Assembly: GCA_964568045.1 (NCBI GenBank)
Contig: CAZMOL010000043.1
Location: 1-14,275, forward strand
DNA from: CAZDDA01 sp964568045
Lineage (GTDB): Bacteria > Bipolaricaulota > Bipolaricaulia > UBA7950 > UBA9294
Direction: 5' to 3'
Length of the DNA: 14,275 nucleotides
Part shown: positions 1 to 6,792 of the stretch, piece by piece
Layout: each line of letters opens with the position of its first letter
Numbering within the stretch: position 1 is the stretch's first letter
Notes under the pieces: generated by a model
The model's input: only the letters and a program-made list of their open reading frames with translations
The model's database searches: none
Told to the model about the DNA's origin: nothing
Made by a program: the position numbers and the translations under genes

Positions 1-67
1 CCCTGAGGGGAGGGACCTTAAGTTCCCAGAAGATCTTCTCCATCCTCACTGTTTTTTCATAAAAAGC

Positions 68-170
68 CTTCGCCGGATACCCTAAAGCTTGCTGGGGGAG
101 AAAAGCCCTGCCTGCAGCAGGCAGGGGAGATTCGTCGCGGGCGAAATCTGCCATTTGCTGGTATGGGGTA
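68..170. repeat. REP-like composite palindrome, copy A (degenerate)
   Basis: A GGATACCC box at 75-82 is followed by AGCTTGCTGGGGG, a decayed form of the palindrome seen intact at 366-383 and 14120-14139. A perfect 10-bp hairpin follows (arms 106-115 and 117-126), then an imperfect one (AGATTCG at 128-134 against CGAAATCT at 142-149). The order GGATACCC box, CAGCTT-type palindrome, GATTCG hairpin matches the element at 14111-14190, so I read this as an older copy of the same family. Short open frames across it are artefacts of the palindromes. Confidence 0.6.
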
Positions 171-256
171 GAGGAGCTCTGCCGGGGATGCTCGGTTCCG
201 ACGTTGGGTAAAGGCAACAATTGCTACGGAACCTGGATGGGGAAGCGCCTCCTTAA

Positions 257-277
257 CGTCGGGGACAAGCCCCGACG
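257..277. repeat. 8-bp hairpin, CGTCGGGG family
   Basis: Arms CGTCGGGG (257-264) and CCCCGACG (270-277) enclose the loop ACAAG. The hairpin at 14220-14242 has nearly the same arms and a loop of the same length (ACGAG), so the two are probably members of one dispersed palindrome family. No T-run follows, and no gene ends nearby, so this is not an obvious terminator. Confidence 0.6.
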
Positions 278-297
278 CTACAACTGTTCCCTTGTAG

Positions 298-348
298 CGT
301 CGCACCTTGCCTGCCTGTCACATTGGTAGGGCAGACAGGTGTGCGACG
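298..348. repeat. Long imperfect hairpin, CGTCGCAC arms
   Basis: CGTCGCAC (298-305) pairs perfectly with GTGCGACG (341-348). The 35 bases between contain further partial complementarity (CCTGCCTGTC against GCAGACAGG). The outer CGTCG arms resemble those of the neighbouring hairpin at 257-277, so this may be a diverged member of the same repeat family. Confidence 0.5.
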
Positions 349-362
349 TTATCTCCTCTTAA

Positions 363-395
363 TGCCCCGCAGCTTGCTGCGGGATTCTTTACTAG
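363..395. repeat. REP-like palindrome, copy B (intact)
   Basis: CCCGCAGC (366-373) and GCTGCGGG (376-383) form a perfect 8-bp palindrome around TT. A tail TTCTTTACTAGCC follows. The 14111-14190 copy has the matching tail TTCTTACTAGCC, which supports a shared origin. The GGATAC box present in the other two copies is absent here. Confidence 0.65.
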
Positions 396-433
396 CCTAA
401 CAGAGGCCGAAGTTCCTAAGAGGTCCGAAAGAA

Positions 434-463
434 TCGAAACCGGCACTGCGGATCGTGTAGAAT
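434..463 (+). promoter_or_regulatory. Possible sigma70-type promoter of the gltX operon
   Basis: TCGAAA at 434-439 and TAGAAT at 458-463 are separated by 18 bases, giving a leader of roughly 25-30 bases before gltX. The -10 is good and the -35 weak. It lies after the REP-like cluster and is the best candidate in the gap, but it was picked by eye only. Confidence 0.35.
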
Positions 464-497
464 GTGAGTGTAATCGATATCACCAAGGAAGATGACG

Positions 498-1787
498 ATG
501 GTACGAGTGAGATTTGCCCCAAGCCCGACCGGCTATCTACACGTAGGAGGAGCAAGAACCGCCCTGTTTAATTGGCTGTTTGCGCGCCATCATCACGGCA
601 CGTTTATCTTGCGGATCGAGGACACCGATCGAAGTCGGTCGACCGAGGAATCGATCGAGCAAATCCTCGAAGCGATGCGTTGGCTCAAGCTTGATTGGGA
701 TAAGTACAGTCGTCAGACAGAGCGAAGCGACGCTCATCAGCAGGCGGCACAACTGCTGCTTGAGCAAGGTTCCGCCTACGAGCACGAGGGAGCGTGGTGG
801 TTTCGTGTTCCGCAACAAGGACAGACGGTGGTCCACGACGTGCTGGCCGGAGACGTCACTTTTCAGAATGAGCAGCTGAAGGATTTCGTCATCCGCCGCT
901 CCGACGGCGGCTTCGTGTACAACTTCGCCGTCGTTGTCGACGACGCTGACATGGAGATCACCCACGTCATTCGCGGAGACGACCATCTGAACAACACTCC
1001 CAGGCAGATCCTGCTCTACGAGGCACTGCGCCGGCCGCTCCCCCACTTCGTCCATCTGCCGATGATCCTTGGGCCGGATCACACTCGCCTCTCCAAACGG
1101 CACGGAGTGACCTCGGTCCTGGAGTACCGTCGTCGGGGATTCCTTCCGGAGACGATGGTCAACTTCCTCGCCCGACTGGGCTGGTCACACGGAGATCAGG
1201 AGTTCTTCACTCGTGATGAGCTGATTTCTCTGTTCTCGCTCAAGAGTATCGGCAGTTCGGCAGCCATCTTCGACGAGAAGAAGCTGCGATGGCTGAACCA
1301 ACAGCACCTCAAGGCGGCCGATCCCGACGATATCCTACCCTTGGTCAAGCCGTTCGTCCTGGAGGGCAATCTGATTGATGAACGAATGTGGGTGAAGGCC
1401 GGTCGCAAGCGGCTCGTTGTCGGGGTGAGCCTGCTTCGCCATCGGGCCAAGACCCTTCCCGATCTGGCCGAGATGATGGCGCTTCTGTTCCCAGCACCTC
1501 TGCCACTAGAGGAGCCGATCACACTCACCGATCAGCAGAAGCCGCTGCTTGACGCCGTGATAGACACTCTGGCGGAAGTACCCGATTTCACAGCAGAAGC
1601 GGTAGAGAAGGCCATATACGCGGGGCTGAGTGATTGCGGGGCCAAGCTGAAGGACATCGCTCATGTCGTACGGTTGATCACCACCGGGCGCAAGGTCGGG
1701 CCGGGCTTGTTCGAATTGCTTGCGCTTGTCGGCCGCGAACTCGTCCTTTCCCGACTGCGAAGACTGATCGAAGAGGGTAGGGCATGA
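498..1787 (+). CDS. gltX: Glutamate--tRNA ligase (GluRS), compact form
   Basis: Cytoplasmic class I aminoacyl-tRNA synthetase that charges tRNA-Glu with glutamate using ATP. The N-terminus RFAPSPTGYLHVGGA carries the HIGH-type motif (HVGG, residues 15-18), and LSKR at 198-201 is the KMSKS-type loop. Other family landmarks are RIEDTDRSRS (39-48), YNFAVVVDD (141-149), HVIRGDDHL (156-164) and TGRKVGPGLFELL (396-408). An all-helical anticodon-binding half is present, so this is not the tRNA-lacking-domain paralog GluQ-RS. I start at ATG 498 because AAGGA (485-489) lies 8 bases upstream; an in-frame ATG at 492 would be only 2 bases from it. At 429 residues it is about 40-60 shorter than most bacterial GluRS: the segment that usually follows LLxxGxAY, often cysteine-bearing, is missing (AY at 93-94, FRVP at 102-105). 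It is the first gene of a tight operon. Confidence 0.97.
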   Translation: MVRVRFAPSPTGYLHVGGARTALFNWLFARHHHGTFILRIEDTDRSRSTEESIEQILEAMRWLKLDWDKYSRQTERSDAHQQAAQLLLEQGSAYEHEGAWWFRVPQQGQTVVHDVLAGDVTFQNEQLKDFVIRRSDGGFVYNFAVVVDDADMEITHVIRGDDHLNNTPRQILLYEALRRPLPHFVHLPMILGPDHTRLSKRHGVTSVLEYRRRGFLPETMVNFLARLGWSHGDQEFFTRDELISLFSLKSIGSSAAIFDEKKLRWLNQQHLKAADPDDILPLVKPFVLEGNLIDERMWVKAGRKRLVVGVSLLRHRAKTLPDLAEMMALLFPAPLPLEEPITLTDQQKPLLDAVIDTLAEVPDFTAEAVEKAIYAGLSDCGAKLKDIAHVVRLITTGRKVGPGLFELLALVGRELVLSRLRRLIEEGRA

Positions 1788-2938
1788 GGTCGGCACGTTT
1801 CGCGGTGGCGATTCTCCTGGCCGCACTTTCTACGGCTTCCTTGCACGCGGAGATTACCGAACTTGAATACATCGATCCGATCACCGACCTAGCCGAATCC
1901 TGTTTCCCACAGGGGATTCCGCTTCGCGGCGACGCTACAAGCAATCTGATTGAACCCGAATACGACGGCGCCCCTCTCTACGGTTCGCTACCCCTGGCCG
2001 GAGTGTCGTTTGCGGTCGTCATCGACATTGGGCCGAGCGGAGCGTTCTTGTACGCGGATACGGACCAGAGCGGCGTGTTGCAGGAGGCAGCCTGGGAGGG
2101 GGTGTTGCCTGATGGTCGGTTCCTGGCAAAGCTGTTGTTCCACATCCCCTACGAACAGGGTGAACCGACCCCGTATCGACTTCTCCTCATTTGGGAACCC
2201 TATTATCCCACAGTGTTGATCTACTGCCGTGGGGCGTACTACGGCGGGTCGATCACCCTTGGTGAGGCCACGTACCGTCTGGCTGTGTTCGACGAGGACA
2301 CGGACGGCCGCTACGACGATTTGGAATCGGGGATCCTGCTGATCGATGTGGATCAGGACGACGCCCTTCTGGCTACGGTTGACTCACACGAACAGTACAA
2401 GCTTGATGAACCATTCAACGTTGATGGAACGGTCTATCGGGTCGTCACCGTCGCTGCAGACGGATCTTGGATCGAGATAGAACAAAGCGACGAGTGGGTG
2501 GAGGAGAAGCCGGCCCTCGAAGTCGGACATCCTGCGCCGGTGTTCACTGCAACGGACACGGGTGGACGCGAAGTGGCCCTGCACTCTCTCAAAGGACAGA
2601 CCGTAGTTCTCGATTTCTGGGCGAGCTGGTGCGCTCCCTGCATGATAGAGCTGCCCACAATGAAGACAATCGCGGAACGATTCCTCGACTCCGACGTCAC
2701 TGTGCTGGGGATCAATCTCGATCGCAGCCAGACGGTTTTTGAGCAAGCACGGAGCAGCTACGGAATTGACTATCCGCAAGTCTACGACGGAGAAGACCGA
2801 GCGATCGCCTCGCTCTATCGGATCGCCGGGATCCCCATGACTTACGTGATCGATCCGGACGGGACAATCCAAGCAAAAGGGCTCCACGGCACGGAATTGA
2901 TCGAGTTGATCGAGTCGCTGTCGATTCACAAGGATTGA
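1784..2938 (+). CDS. Secreted TlpA/ResA-type thioredoxin with extra N-terminal domain
   Basis: Predicted extracytoplasmic thiol-disulfide oxidoreductase of 384 residues. Residues 1-22 look like a Sec signal peptide ending SLHA. Residues from about 245 form a TlpA/ResA-type thioredoxin domain: GHPAPVFTATD opening, WASWCAPC with the active cysteines C283 and C286, and a GIPMTYVIDPDG segment with the cis-proline P351. The region 23-240 matches no family I recognise. It contains three acidic stretches resembling calcium loops (DTDQSG at 92-97, DEDTDG at 170-175, DVDQDD at 188-193) and two isolated cysteines, C40 and C148. ATG 1784 overlaps the gltX stop by 4 bp, suggesting translational coupling. 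The next gene starts 9 bases downstream. Likely partners are the two redox membrane proteins that follow. The thioredoxin call is firm; the direction of electron flow is inferred. Confidence 0.88.
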   Translation: MRSARFAVAILLAALSTASLHAEITELEYIDPITDLAESCFPQGIPLRGDATSNLIEPEYDGAPLYGSLPLAGVSFAVVIDIGPSGAFLYADTDQSGVLQEAAWEGVLPDGRFLAKLLFHIPYEQGEPTPYRLLLIWEPYYPTVLIYCRGAYYGGSITLGEATYRLAVFDEDTDGRYDDLESGILLIDVDQDDALLATVDSHEQYKLDEPFNVDGTVYRVVTVAADGSWIEIEQSDEWVEEKPALEVGHPAPVFTATDTGGREVALHSLKGQTVVLDFWASWCAPCMIELPTMKTIAERFLDSDVTVLGINLDRSQTVFEQARSSYGIDYPQVYDGEDRAIASLYRIAGIPMTYVIDPDGTIQAKGLHGTELIELIESLSIHKD

Positions 2939-2947
2939 AGAACGCTC

Positions 2948-3961
2948 ATGATCGAAACAAGAAAAGGCGCGCACGCTCTCGCTGGTCTTCTTCTGCTTCT
3001 TATCGCCCTGGCATCGACCGTTTACGCCCAGGAATCGATTCTCCGCTTCACTTTTGACCCCGCCGAGCCGATCGTCGAAGCGGGGGGGAGTGCAGCCGTG
3101 GCGCTTCGCGTCCACAATGCATCGGTCTACGAGGCCGACGATGTGGCCGTGTACGGAGTTGCCGAAGAGACCGGTTTTTCGCTCCAATCGACTCCGGTTT
3201 CGCTCAAGCTGGTACCCCCATTTAGCGAGGCAAAGCTCGACCTGATTCTGTTCGCACCGGACCAGCTTCACGACGAAGTGGTCGAGGTTGCAGTGGAGGT
3301 CATCTACACCTACTGCGTCGACGTTGTGTGCTTTCAGATCGTCGAAGAGCTCGCACTCAGCGTTCACGTAGTAGAAGAAGGTCTTCCCCCGTCTTCGTCT
3401 TTGAAGGCTCAACCCGCGGTTTGGAGATGGCTCATCCCGACGCTCGGCGTGGGACTCCTTGTCGGAGGCATCCTGCTTTGGCGATTGGTCGGCTTAACCG
3501 GTCCCCTGTACGTTGTGCTTCTCCTTATCATCGGCGGTGGAATCGCCTACGGAGTAGTTGCTCTTCAGCACCAGCAGGCGCAAAGCATCGGCGCGGTATT
3601 GTGCACTTCCTGCGTGGGAATCGAAGAGGCGCGACATGAGAGCCCGCTGCCATCCACCGAGGCGCTCACAGCGCTTGCCACACTCCAAAGCGACGTAGAA
3701 CTGGTCGTCTTTTATGCACCGTGGTGTCATTCCTGCCCGTTCGCCGAGGCGATGGTCGAACAGCTTGCGGCTGCCAGCGACCGCCTGGCCTGGCAGCTGA
3801 TCAACGTCGATGCACAGCGCGATATTGCGCTGTCCCACGGAGTGATTCGATCCGGCCGCACGATTGTGCCCGCGATTCTGCGCGTTGACACAGGCGAGGT
3901 GATCTTCGGGGTGGAGCGGTTGGAGGTCCGTCTGTTGGATCTACTGGGGCTGAGGCAATGA
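2948..3961 (+). CDS. DsbD-alpha-like domain fused via two TM helices to a thioredoxin domain
   Basis: Predicted membrane-anchored redox protein of 337 residues. A signal peptide (1-27) is followed by an extracytoplasmic beta-rich domain (about 30-143) whose YTYCVDVVCF (C123, C128) resembles the Cys-x4-Cys region of DsbD N-terminal (alpha) domains. Two hydrophobic helices follow (about 161-182 and 186-206), returning the chain to the outside. A CTSC pair (C219, C222) comes just after the second helix, and then a thioredoxin-like domain with VVFYAPWCHSC (C260, C263) and a TIVPAI cis-proline segment (P308). The arrangement looks like DsbD with its eight-helix central channel replaced by two helices that carry no cysteines. 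The NapH-like gene overlapping it by 4 bp (ATGA at 3958) is a plausible electron donor. The thioredoxin fold is confident; the alpha-domain assignment is by local motif only. A CARDB/Ig-like domain is the alternative for the N-terminal part. Confidence 0.82.
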   Translation: MIETRKGAHALAGLLLLLIALASTVYAQESILRFTFDPAEPIVEAGGSAAVALRVHNASVYEADDVAVYGVAEETGFSLQSTPVSLKLVPPFSEAKLDLILFAPDQLHDEVVEVAVEVIYTYCVDVVCFQIVEELALSVHVVEEGLPPSSSLKAQPAVWRWLIPTLGVGLLVGGILLWRLVGLTGPLYVVLLLIIGGGIAYGVVALQHQQAQSIGAVLCTSCVGIEEARHESPLPSTEALTALATLQSDVELVVFYAPWCHSCPFAEAMVEQLAAASDRLAWQLINVDAQRDIALSHGVIRSGRTIVPAILRVDTGEVIFGVERLEVRLLDLLGLRQ

Positions 3962-4725
3962 GGATTTGGCAGATGCGTCGAATCAGCCAAGGCTTCGGGG
4001 TTCTCCTCGGCGTTTTTGGAATTACCGGCATCGGGATGACGCATCTCATCTTTCCGGGCCTGCACTGCTACGCCTGCCCACTGGCGGTGACGATCTGCCC
4101 GATCGGGTTGATGCAGAACTTGGTCGTCTTCGGCGTCGTCCCTTACTTCTGGTTGGGGATCATTGTCGCGTACGGCCTTGTTGCCGGCCGCGGGTTCTGC
4201 GGGTGGTTCTGTCCCTTCGGTACGTTGAACGATCTTCTGGCCTTCCGCAAGGTCCGTATCCATAGGCTGGCGTCGTATTCCAAGTTCGTCGTACTACTTC
4301 TGACCATCGTCTTCGCATGGGTCTTCGCCGATACGATGTTCTGCAAGGTCTGCCCGGCTGCGTCGATTGAGGCATCCATCCCATACCTCTTCCTTAAGGT
4401 CGCTACGGTGAATCGTCCGTTTCTCATCCACATGGGTACCCTCGGGGCCACCCTGATCGGGATGATCTTGATCGCACGGTTCTGGTGCCGATATCTCTGC
4501 CCAATGGGAGCACTCCTTGGATTGTTCAACCGAGTGAGCCTTCTCCATCTAGCGCTCGACAAGGACCGCTGCACAGGCTGTTCAATCTGTGCTGCATCCT
4601 GCCCGATGGGTCTTGAGCCGCACCAAGAATACGATGATCACAACTGCATCAAGTGCGGTGCATGTGCGGAATCGTGCGACCTTGATGCGTTGAGCCTGAC
4701 GTTCTCCCCAAAGAGGCGACCGTGA
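3958..4725 (+). CDS. NapH-like 4Fe-4S membrane electron-transfer protein
   Basis: Predicted inner-membrane protein of 255 residues with four transmembrane helices (about 12-34, 51-77, 108-127, 157-176) and two C-terminal ferredoxin-type [4Fe-4S] motifs (C205/208/211/215 and C230/233/236/240). Two CxxxCP motifs (C81/C85 and C177/C181) sit on the predicted cytoplasmic side, as in the NapH/NosR/CcoG group. Arginine- and lysine-rich loops after helices 2 and 4 support an N-in topology. Unlike E. coli NapH as I recall it, it also carries cysteines on the predicted outer face: C37, C40 and C47 after helix 1, and C129, C132 after helix 3. No nitrate or nitrous oxide reductase genes are nearby; the neighbours are thioredoxins, so a role in moving electrons to periplasmic thiols is inferred. 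It overlaps the genes on both sides by 4 bp (ATGA at 3958, GTGA at 4722). Confidence 0.88.
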   Translation: MRIWQMRRISQGFGVLLGVFGITGIGMTHLIFPGLHCYACPLAVTICPIGLMQNLVVFGVVPYFWLGIIVAYGLVAGRGFCGWFCPFGTLNDLLAFRKVRIHRLASYSKFVVLLLTIVFAWVFADTMFCKVCPAASIEASIPYLFLKVATVNRPFLIHMGTLGATLIGMILIARFWCRYLCPMGALLGLFNRVSLLHLALDKDRCTGCSICAASCPMGLEPHQEYDDHNCIKCGACAESCDLDALSLTFSPKRRP

Positions 4726-5504
4726 TTCGCTATCTCATCTTGGGCGTTGTACAAGGGTTGACCGAGTTTCTTCCCGTCTCAAGCTCCGGTCATCTCGTCC
4801 TCGCACAGCGGGTGTTGCATCTTGATCCGCCGGGGACGCTGGTGGAAGCGACTCTCCACTTGGGAACACTGATTGCGGTTCTGTTTCTGTTCCGCCGCGA
4901 TGTTGTTCGGCTGCTTAGCGCCCTGTTCACCCGTGGAGAGGAACAAATGGAAGTCGGTCGGCTTGCGATTGCCACTGTTCCCATTGCTCTTGTCGGCTTC
5001 TTGCTGCGGGCTCGGATCGAACAGGCCTTCTCCTCGGTGTTGCTTGTTGGCATCTGCCTCCTTGTCACCGCCGGCATCCTTTTTCTCGCCGACCGCGCCT
5101 CCAGGAGCACACGGCGGAGCAGCGTCCGTCTTTTCGATGCGCTGTTGATCGGTTTTGCCCAGGCAGCGGCGCTGTTGCCGGGGATCTCGCGCAGTGGCGC
5201 CACAATCGGAACGGGGCTACTCCTCGGGGTACGCGGAAGCCAGGCGGCGCGGTTTTCCTTCCTGCTTGCCATACCGGCAATCCTCGGCGCGGGCGGCTTC
5301 AAACTGTACGTGGCGCTCGGAGAGCCGGCCGTCACTGAAGCGGCGTGGGGAGGACTGCTCCTCGGCGCCGTAGCGGCAGCGCTTGTCGGCGTCTTGGCGA
5401 TCAAGGGTCTCTTGGCCGTCATCGCCCGTGGAAGGCTCAAGGCTTTTGGAATCTATTGTGCGGCCGTCGGTGTAGCTGCGATCGTCGTCTCCACCATTAC
5501 CTAG
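4722..5504 (+). CDS. uppP: Undecaprenyl-diphosphatase (BacA/UppP)
   Basis: Integral membrane phosphatase that converts undecaprenyl diphosphate to the monophosphate, recycling the lipid carrier for peptidoglycan and other surface polymers. Both family signatures are present: QGLTEFLPVSSSGHL near the N-terminus (residues about 10-24), holding the catalytic glutamate and the serine-rich stretch, and LPGISRSGATIGT near residue 150. The 260-residue length and multiple hydrophobic helices fit the family. The start is GTG 4722, overlapping the stop of the iron-sulfur gene by 4 bp, and it is the last gene of the operon. It ends 24 bases before the convergent peptidase gene, with no hairpin visible between them. 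Confidence 0.97.
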   Translation: MIRYLILGVVQGLTEFLPVSSSGHLVLAQRVLHLDPPGTLVEATLHLGTLIAVLFLFRRDVVRLLSALFTRGEEQMEVGRLAIATVPIALVGFLLRARIEQAFSSVLLVGICLLVTAGILFLADRASRSTRRSSVRLFDALLIGFAQAAALLPGISRSGATIGTGLLLGVRGSQAARFSFLLAIPAILGAGGFKLYVALGEPAVTEAAWGGLLLGAVAAALVGVLAIKGLLAVIARGRLKAFGIYCAAVGVAAIVVSTIT

Positions 5505-5528
5505 TAGCGGAATGGGTGCGCTTGCCGG

Positions 5529-6779
5529 CTATCCACTGCCTCTGGACATCACAACAAAATAGATCACGGTCGTTACGCCAAGCAGGAGTCCTACGGCAAG
5601 ACCGATGGCAAGAATCTCGTGCGGTGAAAAACCACTCCCCACAGAGCTTCCGGGGACGACCGCGTATGAAGCGACGGTGTAGGCCAGAGGTTCTCCGGGA
5701 CAATCGGGATCCTCGGCCCAGGCTTCCCAAGTGTAGGTTCCCGGTATCACCTCAGCAAGCACCGTGCGCTGCCACTCGTGCGGCCCGTCGCTGAATCGGC
5801 GGGGGTTCGGGTAGAGGCTACGCTTCTCCGCAGAGGTGACTACGGCGCTGCTTGGGGCTGCGCTGGACGAAACATGGGACACGTACTGGATCCGTCCTAC
5901 AGGACCGGTCACGCGAACATAGAGGTAGATCGACGAGTCGTTGCCGGTGATGTGAAGCAGTCGTCGCTGTCGATCCCGTTCGCGAAAGGATCCGCTGTTG
6001 GGCTCAAACGACAACCGAAGTGTAAGGGGCTGGGATTCCGCAGGAGCCGGGCTGACAACAACAAATCGATCGACGATGTAGCGACCGTGCGCTCCCTCCG
6101 CGAGGGTGGTCGTCACACCTTTGCTGCTTGTCGTCACCGGATTGTAGGGGTCGATGATCGCGTAGGTGCTGCCGCGCTTGCCGGTGATCACCACCCAGTG
6201 GCAATCTTCGGTCTGGGAGCTATTGCCGCGACAATGGCTTGCCCAGTGGACGCCGGCAATCACCGGATGGCCGGCCCGGAGGGCCTGGTCGATGATCCGC
6301 TGTGAAACCGAATCCAACCCGAGCTCAGAGTTGTTCTCGTGCGTAGCTATGGATATTTGCTGCGGGAGATTGGTCCACTCCAGACAGCAACTGCCAAATG
6401 CATCGCCCACGCAAGGACCGTACCCACTGTGGCTCTTCAGCCAATCGTTGAGAATCCCCGGATCCATTCCGATGCGCGGCTTTCCGGTGAAGGAAGACAC
6501 CGCAGGGACGGCCAACTGCACCCCATAGTAGTCAAGGACCATCGCAAAAGCGGTGATGAGACAGCCGGCCGTGGCGACCGTATCAGGACAGCCGTCGGTC
6601 CCCATTCGACAGTCACTCCAGTTGCCGGATGCGTCCCTAAACACTTGGTTGAAGCTCGCCGGCAGCACCGGAAGGGTTGGTGCCGCGTGGCCAATGGACA
6701 GATGGAAAAACAGGACAAGACAGCCCGCGAAGAGACCGACACTGAAACGTCGGAGGACCGGTTGAACCTGACGCCTCAT
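5529..6779 (-). CDS. Secreted, C-terminally anchored C39-like cysteine peptidase
   Basis: Predicted extracytoplasmic papain-like peptidase of the Peptidase_C39_2 type (416 residues). An N-terminal arginine-rich segment and hydrophobic stretch ending IGHA form a signal peptide. The catalytic domain shows TAGCLITAFAMVLDYYG with the likely nucleophile C73, then HWVVITGK with H194, and IIDPYNP with D210, the family's Cys-His-Asp order. Many further cysteines (six to eight near the active domain) suggest disulfides. A beta-rich region of unknown type follows (about 245-380), and a single hydrophobic helix near the end (about 387-410) before RGSG. I prefer ATG 6779, 13 bases after the upstream stop; GTG 6812 would overlap that gene by 20 bases, and neither has a strong ribosome site. 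The substrate is unknown, and bacteriocin processing is not implied. Confidence 0.85.
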   Translation of the reverse strand: MRRQVQPVLRRFSVGLFAGCLVLFFHLSIGHAAPTLPVLPASFNQVFRDASGNWSDCRMGTDGCPDTVATAGCLITAFAMVLDYYGVQLAVPAVSSFTGKPRIGMDPGILNDWLKSHSGYGPCVGDAFGSCCLEWTNLPQQISIATHENNSELGLDSVSQRIIDQALRAGHPVIAGVHWASHCRGNSSQTEDCHWVVITGKRGSTYAIIDPYNPVTTSSKGVTTTLAEGAHGRYIVDRFVVVSPAPAESQPLTLRLSFEPNSGSFRERDRQRRLLHITGNDSSIYLYVRVTGPVGRIQYVSHVSSSAAPSSAVVTSAEKRSLYPNPRRFSDGPHEWQRTVLAEVIPGTYTWEAWAEDPDCPGEPLAYTVASYAVVPGSSVGSGFSPHEILAIGLAVGLLLGVTTVIYFVVMSRGSG

Positions 6780-6792
6780 TTCAAGGGCCGAC

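Noticed and set aside
57..495. Short open frames (57-305 minus, 307-495 plus) before gltX
   Set aside because: They are made of palindromic repeat sequence and have no protein features.
2384..3412. Long minus-strand open frame (342 codons)
   Set aside because: It runs antisense through the two thioredoxin genes, which have clear motifs and signals. Its translation shows no family signature.
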